Numbered from the stretch's first letter, positions 16,208 through 26,132 are shown. The stretch: 64,000 bases of DNA from Flavobacteriaceae bacterium (GCA_018646605.1 JABGUL010000007.1:62001-126000), one strand, 5' to 3'. Notes: generated by a model not told the origin, from the letters alone. Numbers and translations are program-made.

Positions 16208-17730
16208 GCGTTTTGTATTAAAGATTTTTGGGTCATTATTTTGGGTTGGGGTACTTCTAGTAGGTCTAAAACTGTTGGTGCAATGTCTCCTAAAATCCCA
16301 GAATTTATTTTCTTCTTCTCAGCATCTACTAAAATAATAGGAACAGGATTTGTGGTATGCGCAGTGTTAGGGCTTCCGTCAGGGTTGATCATTGTCTCAC
16401 AATTCCCATGATCTGCAATTATGATACTGGCATAACCGTTTTCTAAAGCCATCTCAACAACTTCTTGTGTACATTGATCCACTGTCTCACAAGCTTTTAT
16501 TGCAGCTTGTAAATCACCCGTATGACCAACCATATCTGGATTTGCAAAATTTAAACAAATGAAATCTGGGGCGTCTTTTTTTATTTTATTTATGATGGCA
16601 TCTTTGATCTCGAAAGCACTCATTTCAGGCTGAAGATCATAGGTAGCAACTTTAGGCGAGGGGCATAAAATGCGTTCTTCACCATCGAAAGGAGTTTCCC
16701 TACCTCCATTAAAAAAGAAAGTAACGTGGGGGTATTTTTCTGTTTCTGCGATGCGAACTTGAGTTTTACCGGCTTTAGATAAAACTTCTCCTAGGGTATC
16801 TTCAAGGTTGTCTTTGTCAAAAACGACTTGTACGTTTTGAAATGATTCGTCATAATTTGTCAGGGTTACATAATATAAATTAAGCGGATTCATTTGGAAT
16901 TCAGGAAAGACTTTTTGAGAAAGGACTTGAGTTAATTCTCTTCCACGATCGGTTCTGAAATTAAAAAATAGAACAACATCACCACTTTCGATTTTGGTTA
17001 CTGCTTCTCCCTTTCCATTATCTTTAAAAAGAGGTTCTATAAATTCATCGGTTATCCCTGCGGCATAGCTATTGGATAATTCTTGAGTAAAACTTGAGGT
17101 TGGGGTTCCAACTCCATTTACTAATAAATCGTATGCTTTTTTGACACGTTCCCAGCGTTGATCTCGATCCATTGCATAATAACGACCTATAATAGATGCC
17201 AATTGTCCACCCGTATCAGCCAATTTTCTTTCGATACGTTCTACAAATGATTTCCCAGACTGGGGGTCAACATCTCTACCATCTGTAAAGGCATGAAGAA
17301 AAACATCATTTAAATGATATTCGTTAATTAGATCAAGAAGACCTTCAATATGATTGATATGAGAATGAACTCCACCATCAGATAATAATCCCAAAAGGTG
17401 AACTTTTTTCCCTTCTTTTTTTGCGTATTCAAAGCTATCGGTTAGTACTTTTTCATTTCTCAATTCATTTTTTTGAACGGCTAAATTAATTTTAGCTAAA
17501 TCTTGATAAACAATTCTCCCTGCCCCCAAATTCATATGCCCCACTTCACTATTTCCCATTTGACCTTCGGGAAGCCCGACATGCTCCCCATCCGTTCTTA
17601 AAGTACTGTTAGCATAGTTTTCGTAAAGAGAGTCTATGTAAGGTGTTCTTGCTTGATCAACAGCAGATATTGTGGGATCCGGTGAGTTCCCCCAACCGTC
17701 TAGAATCATTAATAGAGTTTTTTGGGCCAT
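16204..17730 (-). CDS. gpmI: 2,3-bisphosphoglycerate-independent phosphoglycerate mutase
   Basis: The 508-residue glycolytic enzyme interconverts 3- and 2-phosphoglycerate using two Mn2+ ions and a phosphoserine intermediate. The N-terminal LLMILDGWG supplies a metal aspartate, S61 in GQMGNSEVGH is the phosphorylated serine, and the C-terminal NFANPDMVGHTGD and IIADHGNCE supply the remaining ligands. Length is typical (about 505-515 residues). It is the first gene of a four-gene minus-strand operon and has an exact TATCTTTG promoter element 14 bp upstream. Confidence 0.95.
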   Translation of the reverse strand: MAQKTLLMILDGWGNSPDPTISAVDQARTPYIDSLYENYANSTLRTDGEHVGLPEGQMGNSEVGHMNLGAGRIVYQDLAKINLAVQKNELRNEKVLTDSFEYAKKEGKKVHLLGLLSDGGVHSHINHIEGLLDLINEYHLNDVFLHAFTDGRDVDPQSGKSFVERIERKLADTGGQLASIIGRYYAMDRDQRWERVKKAYDLLVNGVGTPTSSFTQELSNSYAAGITDEFIEPLFKDNGKGEAVTKIESGDVVLFFNFRTDRGRELTQVLSQKVFPEFQMNPLNLYYVTLTNYDESFQNVQVVFDKDNLEDTLGEVLSKAGKTQVRIAETEKYPHVTFFFNGGRETPFDGEERILCPSPKVATYDLQPEMSAFEIKDAIINKIKKDAPDFICLNFANPDMVGHTGDLQAAIKACETVDQCTQEVVEMALENGYASIIIADHGNCETMINPDGSPNTAHTTNPVPIILVDAEKKKINSGILGDIAPTVLDLLEVPQPKIMTQKSLIQNA

Positions 17731-17744
17731 TTAAATCGTTTTTA

Positions 17745-17752
17745 CAAAGATA
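17745..17752 (-). promoter_or_regulatory. -7 promoter element of the gpmI operon
   Basis: TATCTTTG on the minus strand is an exact TAnnTTTG match, 14 bp from the gpmI ATG. I see no good -33 TTG at 17-23 bp further upstream. Confidence 0.45.
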
Positions 17753-17820
17753 CAAATTACTCTATAGCTCTTTGAATCCTCAAGGCTGAAAAAAAAGCTG
17801 TTTCTTTGTAAATAAAATAC

Positions 17821-18750
17821 TTGAAGAAAGGCATTGTTTATCGGTCAACAGGTAGTTGGTATACGGTTCAATCTGAAGGCGTTTTTTACGAGTGTCGAAT
17901 CAAGGGCAAGCTTCGTTTAAAAGGAATTAAGAGTACTAACCCTGTTGCTGTTGGTGATTGGGTTTATTTTGAGGTTGATTCCCATGCAAACGCTAACGAG
18001 GGGAATATCACAAAAATCGAAGAACGACAAAATTATATTGTTAGGAAATCTGTAAATCTTTCCAAACAAACCCATATTATTGCTTCAAATATTGATCAAG
18101 TTTTTTTAATAGTTACCCTAAATAATCCTCCAACATTTCCAGCATTTATAGATCGGTTTTTGGTCACAGCAGAAGCCTATCAAATTCCGGCGATTATATT
18201 GTTTAACAAGATAGATACCTATTCAAAACTTGAATTGGAAGAAATAACACTTCTTCAAAAGACCTACGAAAACATTGGTTATAGTACATATTTGATTTCA
18301 GCTATACAAGATGAAGGTATTGAAAAGGTCAAGGAGTTAATGCAGGACAAGGTTAGTATGTTTTCGGGTCACAGTGGGGTAGGTAAGTCCACCTTAGTCA
18401 ATGCGATTTCTCCCAGTTTAGATTTGAAAACAGCCGCTATATCCAAGCAGCATCAGCAGGGTATGCATACTACCACTTTTGCTGAAATGTTTGCCTTGTC
18501 AAATGGTATTAAAATTATTGATACTCCAGGAATAAAAGGATTTGGAGTAGTAGATATGCTACCCGAAGAAATTGGGAATTATTTTCCAGAGTTTTATGTT
18601 AGAAAAAGTAATTGTAAATTTCATAATTGTATCCACGTAAATGAGCCAAATTGCGCTGTTATAGAGTCAGTAGAAAAAGGAGAAATAGCTTTTTCTCGTT
18701 ACTCGTCGTATACTCAAATGATGGAGGAAGATTCACCTTATAGAAATTAA
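17821..18750 (+). CDS. rsgA: ribosome small subunit-dependent GTPase A, TTG start
   Basis: The 309-residue circularly permuted GTPase helps mature the 30S subunit. An OB-fold N-terminal domain (residues about 1-70) comes first. The permuted motifs follow: NKID (G4), then GHSGVGKST at 183-191 (G1) and DTPGIKGFG (G3). A C-terminal zinc motif follows in NCKFHNCIHVNEPNC. The start is TTG at 17821: an in-frame TAA lies at 17809-17811, no ATG or GTG intervenes, and the residues KKGIVYRSTGSWYTV are the normal family N-terminus. The next gene, dtd, follows after 2 bp. It is divergent from gpmI. Confidence 0.93.
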   Translation: MKKGIVYRSTGSWYTVQSEGVFYECRIKGKLRLKGIKSTNPVAVGDWVYFEVDSHANANEGNITKIEERQNYIVRKSVNLSKQTHIIASNIDQVFLIVTLNNPPTFPAFIDRFLVTAEAYQIPAIILFNKIDTYSKLELEEITLLQKTYENIGYSTYLISAIQDEGIEKVKELMQDKVSMFSGHSGVGKSTLVNAISPSLDLKTAAISKQHQQGMHTTTFAEMFALSNGIKIIDTPGIKGFGVVDMLPEEIGNYFPEFYVRKSNCKFHNCIHVNEPNCAVIESVEKGEIAFSRYSSYTQMMEEDSPYRN

Positions 18751-18752
18751 AA

Positions 18753-19205
18753 ATGCGTGTTGTTATTCAGAGGGTTCTTGGAGCTCAAGTACTTATAAAT
18801 CAGACTGAAAAAAGAGAAATTCAAGCAGGGTTGATGGTTTTATTGGGTATTGAAATGACCGATGATTCTTCTGATGTTTTGTGGCTTGTGAATAAAATAT
18901 TGAATCTGAGAATTTTTAATGATGATGATGGGATAATGAATGAATCATTAATTGATAGGGATGGAGGTTTGATGGTTGTGAGTCAATTTACACTTATGGC
19001 ATCTACTAAAAAGGGAAATCGACCTTCCTACATTCGCGCAGCAAAACACGAACATGCTATTCCGCTTTATGAACTTTTTTTGGAGACCGCCCAAGGGCAA
19101 TTAGGGAAAAAAGTTGTTTCGGGAATTTTCGGAGCTGATATGCAAGTGTCTCTAGTGAATGATGGTCCAGTTACAATCCAAATAGATTCAAAAAATAAAG
19201 AATAG
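18753..19205 (+). CDS. dtd: D-aminoacyl-tRNA deacylase
   Basis: The 150-residue protein removes D-amino acids, and mischarged glycine, from tRNA. The N-terminal MRVVIQRV, the catalytic SQFTLMASTKKGNRPSY block and the Gly-cisPro motif in NDGPVTIQID are diagnostic. Length matches the E. coli protein (about 145). It sits 2 bp after rsgA, forming a two-gene unit for translation quality and ribosome maturation, and ends 2 bp from convergent murB. Confidence 0.95.
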   Translation: MRVVIQRVLGAQVLINQTEKREIQAGLMVLLGIEMTDDSSDVLWLVNKILNLRIFNDDDGIMNESLIDRDGGLMVVSQFTLMASTKKGNRPSYIRAAKHEHAIPLYELFLETAQGQLGKKVVSGIFGADMQVSLVNDGPVTIQIDSKNKE

Positions 19206-19207
19206 TG

Positions 19208-20215
19208 TTAGAGAATATTAACTTCTGTTTCTAGACTAATATCAAATTCCTTTTTAGCCATTTTTTGGATTTTTTCAGCAAGGGCTAAAATTTCCATACC
19301 TGTGGCATTAGCATAATTAACTAATACAAGCGCTTGTTTAGTGTGAACACCGGCATCACCCTCTCTAATTCCTTTAAAACCCATTTTTTCAATTAACCAG
19401 CCAGCAGGAACTTTTATAGTACCATCAGGATTTGGATAATGGGGTAGGTCCGAGTATTTTTGAAATAAACGCTCAAAGTGCTCTTTTTTAAGTATTGGAT
19501 TTTTGAAAAAGCTACCACTGTTTCCAATCTCTTTGGGGTCGGGAAGTTTGGATTTACGAATTGAAATTACCGCTTTAGCAACTTCTTGTATTGAATGTTT
19601 TTTCCCTTCTAAATATTTTTGAATGTCCCCGTATTCGACATGTAGATTGTGAGGGGCTTTTTGAAGCTTAAAACGAACACTTGTAATGATATCCATTCCC
19701 TTCCTTTTATTTTTAAAAATTGAGTCTCGATACCCAAAAAGACATTCTTTGTTTAAAAAAGTTTTAAAGCAATGGTTTTCAATTTCAAAAACTTCGCAAC
19801 TATGAAAGACTGATTTTAATTCGACACCATAGGCTCCAATATTCTGGATGGGTGAAGCTCCAACGGAACCTGGAATCAAAGCTAAATTTTCAACACCTCC
19901 CAAGTTTTGCTTCAAGCACCAAAGAACGAATTCATGCCAGTTTTCACCTGCTTGAACTTCAACAAGTGCTGAGGCATCATTTTCATTTATAATTGAAATT
20001 CCTTTGGTTGCAATGACAAGGGTTAGTCCCTCAAAGTCTTTGGTGAGTAACATATTACTTCCACCTCCATGAACTCTTATTGATTCTCCTTGGGATTGCT
20101 CAAAAACTTCTTTTAATTGTGAGGTTTCAGTGAGAGAAAAAAACTTTTTTGAAAAAGCTTGTATTCCAAAGGAGTTGTATTTTTTTAAAGAAATGTTTTC
20201 TTCAAGAATGAGCAT
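19208..20215 (-). CDS. murB: UDP-N-acetylenolpyruvoylglucosamine reductase
   Basis: The 335-residue FAD enzyme reduces UDP-GlcNAc-enolpyruvate to UDP-MurNAc with NADPH. Seen are the FAD-binding RVHGGGSNMLLTKDFEG, the ENLALIPGSVGASPIQNIGAYG block and the active-site serine region IGNSGSFFKNP. The C-terminal helix region is present and the size fits the longer type I MurB. The start codon is 3 bp after the stop of the upstream aminotransferase on the same strand, so they are likely co-transcribed. Confidence 0.95.
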   Translation of the reverse strand: MLILEENISLKKYNSFGIQAFSKKFFSLTETSQLKEVFEQSQGESIRVHGGGSNMLLTKDFEGLTLVIATKGISIINENDASALVEVQAGENWHEFVLWCLKQNLGGVENLALIPGSVGASPIQNIGAYGVELKSVFHSCEVFEIENHCFKTFLNKECLFGYRDSIFKNKRKGMDIITSVRFKLQKAPHNLHVEYGDIQKYLEGKKHSIQEVAKAVISIRKSKLPDPKEIGNSGSFFKNPILKKEHFERLFQKYSDLPHYPNPDGTIKVPAGWLIEKMGFKGIREGDAGVHTKQALVLVNYANATGMEILALAEKIQKMAKKEFDISLETEVNIL

Positions 20216-20218
20216 GAT

Positions 20219-21418
20219 TCAAGATACTAATTTCTGATAGGCTGTTAAAGCCTTTTCTAAAATATTTGTTGCTCGAATTAATTTTTCACTATCTAGAATA
20301 AATGCAATTCGAACTTCATTCAGACCGATTCCTGGTGTTGAATAAAAACCTTGAGCTGGAGCTAACATAACGGTTTGATTTTTATCCTGAAAATCAGTCA
20401 GTAAGTATTTTGAAAAGTCTTCTGCATCAATAACAGGTAGTTTTACGATACAATAAAAAGCCCCCATTGGGTGGGATACCTCAACATCGGGAATTTTTTC
20501 TAAATGTTGAATTAAAATATTTCTTCGTTTTCCATATTCTGCAATAACCCCTTCTAGATAACTGTCGGGTGCATCTAATGCAGCTTCACTAGCCATTAAG
20601 GCATAGGTAGGAGGTGAGAGTCTTAAATGAGCAAATTTTAAAATATTCTCTATAAGTTCTTTGTTTTTAGAAACGATACATCCCACTCTAGCTCCGCAAA
20701 GACTATAACGTTTAGATACAGAATCGATCATTAGGGTGTGGTTTTGACCTTCAGGATGTTGCAATACAGAGTAGTGTTGGTTTCCATCATGTATAAACTC
20801 ACGATATACTTCGTCAACGATTAAAAAGATATCATGCTCAATGGCCAATGCGATAAGTGTGCTAATTTCTTTTTTACTGTAAACATAACCTGTTGGATTA
20901 CTTGGATTACACAACAAGATAGCTTTAGTTTTCTCTGTAATTTTTTGACTTATTTTTTCCAATGGGGGTAGCTCAAATTGGGAGTTAAATTCAGAGATAA
21001 CTGGAATTACATTTACACTAGCTGCGCTTGCAAAACCATTATAATTAGCATAAAATGGTTCAGGAATAATAATTTCATCTCCTGCATCACAAATTACATT
21101 TAAAGCAAAAGTTAAAGCTTCACTTGCTCCAGTGGTAACAAGGATGTCGTCAGGAACTATTTCTATTGCATGCTTTTCATAGTATTTACATAATTTTTGA
21201 CGATACGTCAATGATCCTTGGGACGGACCATAGGGAAGTAACGTTAAATCTGATTTTTTTACCGCTTGGATAGCCTCTACAGGGGCTGCAATATCAGGTT
21301 GCCCGATATTGAGGTGAAAAACTTCAATACCCCGAGCTTTTGCCTCGTCAGAATGGACAACTAGTTTACGTATAGGTGATGTGGGAAGTTTAATCCCTTT
21401 TCTTGATAATTGTGGCAT
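20219..21418 (-). CDS. class I pyridoxal-phosphate aminotransferase
   Basis: The 399-residue aminotransferase has the fold-type I signatures CNPSNPTGYVYS, VDEVYREF and the PLP lysine in SVSKRYSLCGARVGC. It is only distantly like the aminotransferase at 219-1403, for example in lacking the KAFAMTGWR form of the lysine motif. A different amino donor is possible, but specificity is not readable. I chose the ATG at 21416-21418, which gives MPQLSRKGIKLPTSPIRKL; the upstream open frame encodes only a short hydrophobic stretch absent from such enzymes. murB follows after 3 bp. Confidence 0.87.
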   Translation of the reverse strand: MPQLSRKGIKLPTSPIRKLVVHSDEAKARGIEVFHLNIGQPDIAAPVEAIQAVKKSDLTLLPYGPSQGSLTYRQKLCKYYEKHAIEIVPDDILVTTGASEALTFALNVICDAGDEIIIPEPFYANYNGFASAASVNVIPVISEFNSQFELPPLEKISQKITEKTKAILLCNPSNPTGYVYSKKEISTLIALAIEHDIFLIVDEVYREFIHDGNQHYSVLQHPEGQNHTLMIDSVSKRYSLCGARVGCIVSKNKELIENILKFAHLRLSPPTYALMASEAALDAPDSYLEGVIAEYGKRRNILIQHLEKIPDVEVSHPMGAFYCIVKLPVIDAEDFSKYLLTDFQDKNQTVMLAPAQGFYSTPGIGLNEVRIAFILDSEKLIRATNILEKALTAYQKLVS

Positions 21419-21555
21419 GAAAAATAAAAAAGCAAAAATGATAAAAAAATAATTCTTAATCACAAATAGGAATACCTAAAATTCTATTTATTTGATAATT
21501 TAGTATCTGAAAAAAAGCTTTGGGTTTATCTAGAAAAATACTTTAAGATCAAGTT

Positions 21556-21942
21556 TTACTCTTTTGGAAGAACTGTTCCTTTGATTTTTAGAGCTACAAT
21601 TGGATTTGTTGACACGTTTGTTGTTACCGTAATGGTTTTCCTAAATGGACCTATACGTTTGGTATCATATTTAACAATTATTTCACTTAATTCGCCTGGT
21701 GCAATTGCTCCAGCAGGTTTTTTTGGTATGGTACAACCGCAGCTGGATTGAACATTTTTGATAATCAAATCTGTATTTCCAGTATTTGAAAAACTAAAAA
21801 TTCGTTCACCGTCACTACCATTAGGGATTGTCCCGTAGTCAATAATAGTTGTTTCAAAATTAATTTGAGCTCCTGTTTCTTGAGCAAATGCAGGTGATAT
21901 TACAAAAATTAGTAACAGATTTAGGTAGTTTTTTAATTTCAT
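21556..21942 (-). CDS. exported DUF1573 domain protein
   Basis: The 128-residue protein has a clear signal peptide (NLLLIFVISPAFAQ, cleavage around residue 20). One DUF1573 domain follows, an immunoglobulin-like fold common in Bacteroidota. The family core FSFSNTGNTDLIIKNVQSS followed by CGCTIP, and PGELSEIIVKYDT, are seen. The CGC pair may form a disulfide. The role of these proteins is not established; they are probably structural periplasmic or surface domains. It stands alone on the minus strand and is divergent from valS. Confidence 0.85.
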   Translation of the reverse strand: MKLKNYLNLLLIFVISPAFAQETGAQINFETTIIDYGTIPNGSDGERIFSFSNTGNTDLIIKNVQSSCGCTIPKKPAGAIAPGELSEIIVKYDTKRIGPFRKTITVTTNVSTNPIVALKIKGTVLPKE

Positions 21943-22022
21943 GATCTCTTTTTAATATAGGTTAAAGTTAAATTTTTTCTTTCAATTAGTGGTAGCAATT
22001 TTTATTATACCATAAGTGTCCC

Positions 22023-22030
22023 TACTTTTG
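22023..22030 (+). promoter_or_regulatory. -7 promoter element of valS
   Basis: TACTTTTG is an exact TAnnTTTG match 28 bp before the valS ATG. No convincing -33 element is seen. Confidence 0.45.
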
Positions 22031-22058
22031 TAAATCAAAAATTAGACCAAAAATTTTT

Positions 22059-24689
22059 ATGGAAATTCCTTCCAAGTTTGATTCTCGGCTGGTAGAAAGT
22101 AAATGGTACTCTTTCTGGCAAAAAAACGAGTATTTTAAATCACTTCCTGATGATCGTGAACCTTACACTATTGTTATACCACCCCCTAATGTAACAGGTG
22201 TATTGCATATGGGCCATATGCTGAATAATTCTTTACAAGATATTATTATTCGTAGAGCTCGTATGAGAGGATATAATGCTTGTTGGGTGCCTGGTACAGA
22301 TCACGCTTCAATTGCTACAGAGGCCAAGGTGGTTGCAAAACTCAAGGCAGAAGGAATTGATAAAAGTAGCTTGAGTAGAGAAGCTTTTTTAGAGTACGCT
22401 TGGGAATGGACACATGAGTATGGAGGTGTTATTTTAGAGCAACTTAAAAAGTTGGGATGTAGTTGTGATTGGGATAGAACAAAGTTTACTCTTGATCCTG
22501 AAATGTCTGAATCTGTACTTCGGGTTTTTATAGACTTGTATAATAAAGGGTTAATTTATCGAGGTTTTAGAATGGTAAATTGGGATCCTGAAGCGCAAAC
22601 TACCTTGTCTGATGAGGAAGTGATTTATGAAGAAAAGTCGGGAAATTTATATCATATAGCCTATCAAGTTGAGGGTTCTGAAGAGCAAGTCATTATTGCT
22701 ACTACTAGACCTGAAACTCTTTTGGGAGATTCTGCAGTATGTATTCATCCTGAAGATGACCGCTATTTTCATTTAAAAGGTAAAGAAATTAGGGTGCCAC
22801 TTTCAGGTAGAAAAGTACCCATTATTCAAGATGAATATGTAACCATGGATTTTGGTACAGGCTGTCTTAAGGTAACTCCAGCTCATGATATTAATGATAA
22901 AGTATTGGGTGAAAAACATGGACTTGAGGTTATAGATATTTTTAATGCCGACGCTACACTCAATGCAAATGGTCTTGAGTATGAAGGCTTAGATCGTTTT
23001 GTTGCTCGAAAAAAAATAGTAAAAGCACTTGAAGCTTTGGGTGTCTTAGTAAAAACTGAATCTCATGTTCATAAAGTTGGGACCTCTGAACGAACCAAAG
23101 CTGTAATAGAGCCCCGCTTATCTGATCAGTGGTTTTTGAAAATGGAAGATCTTGCGGAACCCGCAATTAATGCCGTTTTAAAATCAGACGATATTGCATT
23201 ATTACCTGAAAAGTTTAAAAATACTTACCGCCATTGGATGGAAAATATTCGAGATTGGAATATTTCAAGACAATTGTGGTGGGGACAACGAATTCCAGCG
23301 TACTATTTCGGCACAGGTGTTGAGGATTTTGTGGTTGCACTAACTCCAGAGGAAGCATTAGAAGCTGCTCAAAAGAAGTCAGGAAATCAATTACTAAAAC
23401 AAGAAGACCTTCGACAAGATGAGGACGTTTTAGATACTTGGTTTTCTTCATGGTTATGGCCTATAACTGTTTTTGATGGAATCAGAAATCCAGAAAATGA
23501 AGATATCAACTACTATTATCCCACTCAAGATTTGGTGACTGGACCGGATATTTTATTTTTTTGGGTAGCTAGAATGATTGTATCAGGGTATGAATATAGA
23601 GGTCAAAAACCATTTTCTAATGTTTATTTAACAGGTCTAGTTCGTGATGAAAAAGGGCGAAAAATGTCTAAGCAGCTAGGAAATTCACCAGATGCATTAA
23701 AGCTAATTGAAAATTATGGAGCCGATGCTGTTCGTGTTGGTTTAATGCTGAGCTCAGCCGCTGGAAATGATTTGCTTTTTGACGAAAGTCTTTGTCAGCA
23801 AGGAAAGAATTTTGCTAATAAAATATGGAACGCTTATCGCTTGATAGAAGGCTGGGAAATAGACAAAACAAATCATCCGACAGAAGCAGCGACTGAAGCT
23901 TTAGATTGGTATCAAAATCATTTTAACAAAACCATTGGTTGGGTAGATGAAAATTTTGAAAAATATAGAATATCAGATGCTCTGATGACTATATACAAAC
24001 TGATTTGGGATGATTTTTGTTCTTGGTTATTAGAGTTGGTGAAGCCTGAATATGGAAAACCTATAGACCGATATACGCACACAAGAATAGTTGGCTTGTT
24101 TGAAAATAATTTACGCTTATTACATCCTTTTATGCCCTTTTTGACCGAGGAGTTATGGCATTTTATAAGCCCTCGGGAGACCAATCAGGCACTTACTGTT
24201 TCTTCATGGCCTTCTTCAGAATCATTTGATCTAGAGTCAATCACTAATTTTGAAATAACCAAAGAAATTATTGCAGGGATTCGTAATTTCAGAAAGGATA
24301 AAAACATTTCTTTTAAAGAAAAAGTTACTGTTTATGTAACCAACACAAAATCAAATTTACCTTATGAATCAAGTATTTTAAAGTTGGGAATACTGGATGA
24401 CATACTTTATTCTGCTGCCCCCGAAAATACCAATGGTGGAAGTTTTAGAGTGTCTAACTTGGAGTTCTTTATTCCTACACTTGCACCAGAGGATACCGAA
24501 GCAGAAAAGGATAAGCTTAATTCAGAATTGAAATATACTAAAGGGTTCTTAGCTTCAGTAGAAAAAAAATTGGCTAATGAACGTTTTGTTTCCAATGCTC
24601 CAGAGCAGGTGATTGCAATTGAGCGAAAAAAGGCAGCAGATGCTGAAGAAAAAATAAAAATGCTTGAAAAAAGTCTCAGCCTACTCTAA
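22059..24689 (+). CDS. valS: valyl-tRNA synthetase
   Basis: The 876-residue class I synthetase charges tRNA-Val. The HIGH-type motif is HMGH at 50-53 within PPPNVTGVLHMGHM, and the second signature KMSKQ is at 535-539 (Q in place of the final S, which is usual in this group). Between them is the editing domain (TTRPETLLGDSAV). The C-terminus has the anticodon-binding region and a coiled-coil arm (about residues 810-876, rich in K and E). Length matches bacterial ValRS. Its stop overlaps the convergent psd stop by 4 bp. A tRNA-Val gene is in the same window at 43961. Confidence 0.97.
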   Translation: MEIPSKFDSRLVESKWYSFWQKNEYFKSLPDDREPYTIVIPPPNVTGVLHMGHMLNNSLQDIIIRRARMRGYNACWVPGTDHASIATEAKVVAKLKAEGIDKSSLSREAFLEYAWEWTHEYGGVILEQLKKLGCSCDWDRTKFTLDPEMSESVLRVFIDLYNKGLIYRGFRMVNWDPEAQTTLSDEEVIYEEKSGNLYHIAYQVEGSEEQVIIATTRPETLLGDSAVCIHPEDDRYFHLKGKEIRVPLSGRKVPIIQDEYVTMDFGTGCLKVTPAHDINDKVLGEKHGLEVIDIFNADATLNANGLEYEGLDRFVARKKIVKALEALGVLVKTESHVHKVGTSERTKAVIEPRLSDQWFLKMEDLAEPAINAVLKSDDIALLPEKFKNTYRHWMENIRDWNISRQLWWGQRIPAYYFGTGVEDFVVALTPEEALEAAQKKSGNQLLKQEDLRQDEDVLDTWFSSWLWPITVFDGIRNPENEDINYYYPTQDLVTGPDILFFWVARMIVSGYEYRGQKPFSNVYLTGLVRDEKGRKMSKQLGNSPDALKLIENYGADAVRVGLMLSSAAGNDLLFDESLCQQGKNFANKIWNAYRLIEGWEIDKTNHPTEAATEALDWYQNHFNKTIGWVDENFEKYRISDALMTIYKLIWDDFCSWLLELVKPEYGKPIDRYTHTRIVGLFENNLRLLHPFMPFLTEELWHFISPRETNQALTVSSWPSSESFDLESITNFEITKEIIAGIRNFRKDKNISFKEKVTVYVTNTKSNLPYESSILKLGILDDILYSAAPENTNGGSFRVSNLEFFIPTLAPEDTEAEKDKLNSELKYTKGFLASVEKKLANERFVSNAPEQVIAIERKKAADAEEKIKMLEKSLSLL

Positions 24690-25339
24690 GCTTTGTGTGC
24701 AATGGGTTGAATACCACCTTTCACAACATCATTTAATGCAATGTCTAAAGGAGTTCCTAGAGGTAAAAATAAGTCAACACGGGAGCCGAATTTGATAAAT
24801 CCAGCATCACCTCCCTGTTCAACTTCCATACCTTCTTTCGCATAATTTACGATTCTCCTGGCTACCGCTCCAGCAATCTGGCGATAAAGTACTTCTCCAA
24901 AGTGTTCATTTTTTAGCACGATGGTAGTGCGTTCATTCAGTTCTGAAGATTTTGGATGCCAAGCAACTAAATATTTACCTGGATGATATTTACTAAATTG
25001 AACTTTTCCACTCATGGTGTAACGAGTAACATGAACATTCAGGGGTGACATAAAAATTGATACTTGTAAACGTTTGTCCTTAAAGTATTCCTTTTCAAAA
25101 ACCTCTTCAATAATGACTACTTTACCATCAACAGGTGCAATGAGATGATTTTCATTTTTTGGAGTGATTCTTTTAGGATTTCTAAAAAATTGAAGAACCA
25201 AAATAAGCATTATAACTGCGAGTAGTTGAACACCAATTTTAAGTAATTTTAGATCTATATTATACTCTGCTAAAACTGTTATAGCTACAGTTAAAACAAA
25301 AGTTGTCATGATAATTTGATATCCTTCTTTATGAAACAT
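24686..25339 (-). CDS. psd: phosphatidylserine decarboxylase, short type
   Basis: The 217-residue proenzyme makes phosphatidylethanolamine from phosphatidylserine. Two hydrophobic helices at the N-terminus (residues 9-50) are followed by APVDGKVV, FMSPLNVHVTRYTMSG and, near the C-terminus, FIKFGSRVD. In FIKFGSRVD the Gly-Ser bond is the self-cleavage site that generates the pyruvoyl group. Length fits the short PSD-B-like form common in Bacteroidota. It overlaps cdsA by 11 bp, so the two phospholipid enzymes are translationally coupled; cdsA makes the CDP-diacylglycerol used upstream in this pathway. Confidence 0.92.
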   Translation of the reverse strand: MFHKEGYQIIMTTFVLTVAITVLAEYNIDLKLLKIGVQLLAVIMLILVLQFFRNPKRITPKNENHLIAPVDGKVVIIEEVFEKEYFKDKRLQVSIFMSPLNVHVTRYTMSGKVQFSKYHPGKYLVAWHPKSSELNERTTIVLKNEHFGEVLYRQIAGAVARRIVNYAKEGMEVEQGGDAGFIKFGSRVDLFLPLGTPLDIALNDVVKGGIQPIAHKA

Positions 25340-26132
25340 AATTAACGAAAATTAAAAATAAGTTAACAAAAGGAGCTGTGTAGAGTACGCTATCCATCCT
25401 GTCATAAAAACCGCCATGCCCAGGAATTAAGGAGCCGCTATCCTTTACTTGGGCCTCACGTTTAAATTTAGATTGTATGAGATCTCCAAGGGTAGCCGCA
25501 ACAATTATAATAAGTGCTAAAATTGGAAATACCCAAAATTTAAATTCTGGGTGAAGACTAAGTAAAACAATACTTAATAAAAAACAAGCGAATGCTCCTC
25601 CCCAAAATCCTTCCCATGTTTTTTTTGGTGATACCTCAGGGAACAAAGGGGTTTTCCCCCATTTCTTTCCAGCTAGGTAAGCGAAACTGTTATTGGTCCA
25701 AATCAAAAAGTACATAGATAATGTAATTCCATTCATCCAGCTACTTTCAAATGAAGTAGAGGCGATAATAAAATATCCTGAACTAATGAGATAAAAAAGA
25801 GTTAGACCGCTTTTCTGAAAGGGAGAGAAAACAAAAGATTTTTTCTTTATAAGCATAAAGGCTAGTAAAAAATTCATAAAAAAACTGATGACTAGTAATC
25901 CGAAGTGTAGGGTATTGATCAGTATTTCTGTATAAAATTGATAGACCAGTAAGCCGAAAAAAAGAAAAGGTATAGGACTCTTGTAGTGCAATAATCTTTG
26001 AAATTCAAACAGTGCTAAAACGGTAAACAAAAAAAGAACAACGATTAAAGCTAGATTTGAATATAAAGCAGCAGAAACAATTATTGCAACATATAGGAGT
26101 CCAGAAAGGCTCCTTACCGTTATTTCTCGCAT
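25329..26132 (-). CDS. cdsA: phosphatidate cytidylyltransferase
   Basis: The 267-residue polytopic enzyme converts phosphatidic acid and CTP to CDP-diacylglycerol, the branch-point phospholipid precursor. About eight hydrophobic segments are visible. The family motifs are VSPKKTWEGFWGG and the C-terminal signature KDSGSLIPGHGGFYDRMDS. It lies 9 bp after the LUD-domain gene and overlaps psd, as part of the rsfS-ftsH-LUD-cdsA-psd unit. Confidence 0.95.
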   Translation of the reverse strand: MREITVRSLSGLLYVAIIVSAALYSNLALIVVLFLFTVLALFEFQRLLHYKSPIPFLFFGLLVYQFYTEILINTLHFGLLVISFFMNFLLAFMLIKKKSFVFSPFQKSGLTLFYLISSGYFIIASTSFESSWMNGITLSMYFLIWTNNSFAYLAGKKWGKTPLFPEVSPKKTWEGFWGGAFACFLLSIVLLSLHPEFKFWVFPILALIIIVAATLGDLIQSKFKREAQVKDSGSLIPGHGGFYDRMDSVLYTAPFVNLFLIFVNYVS

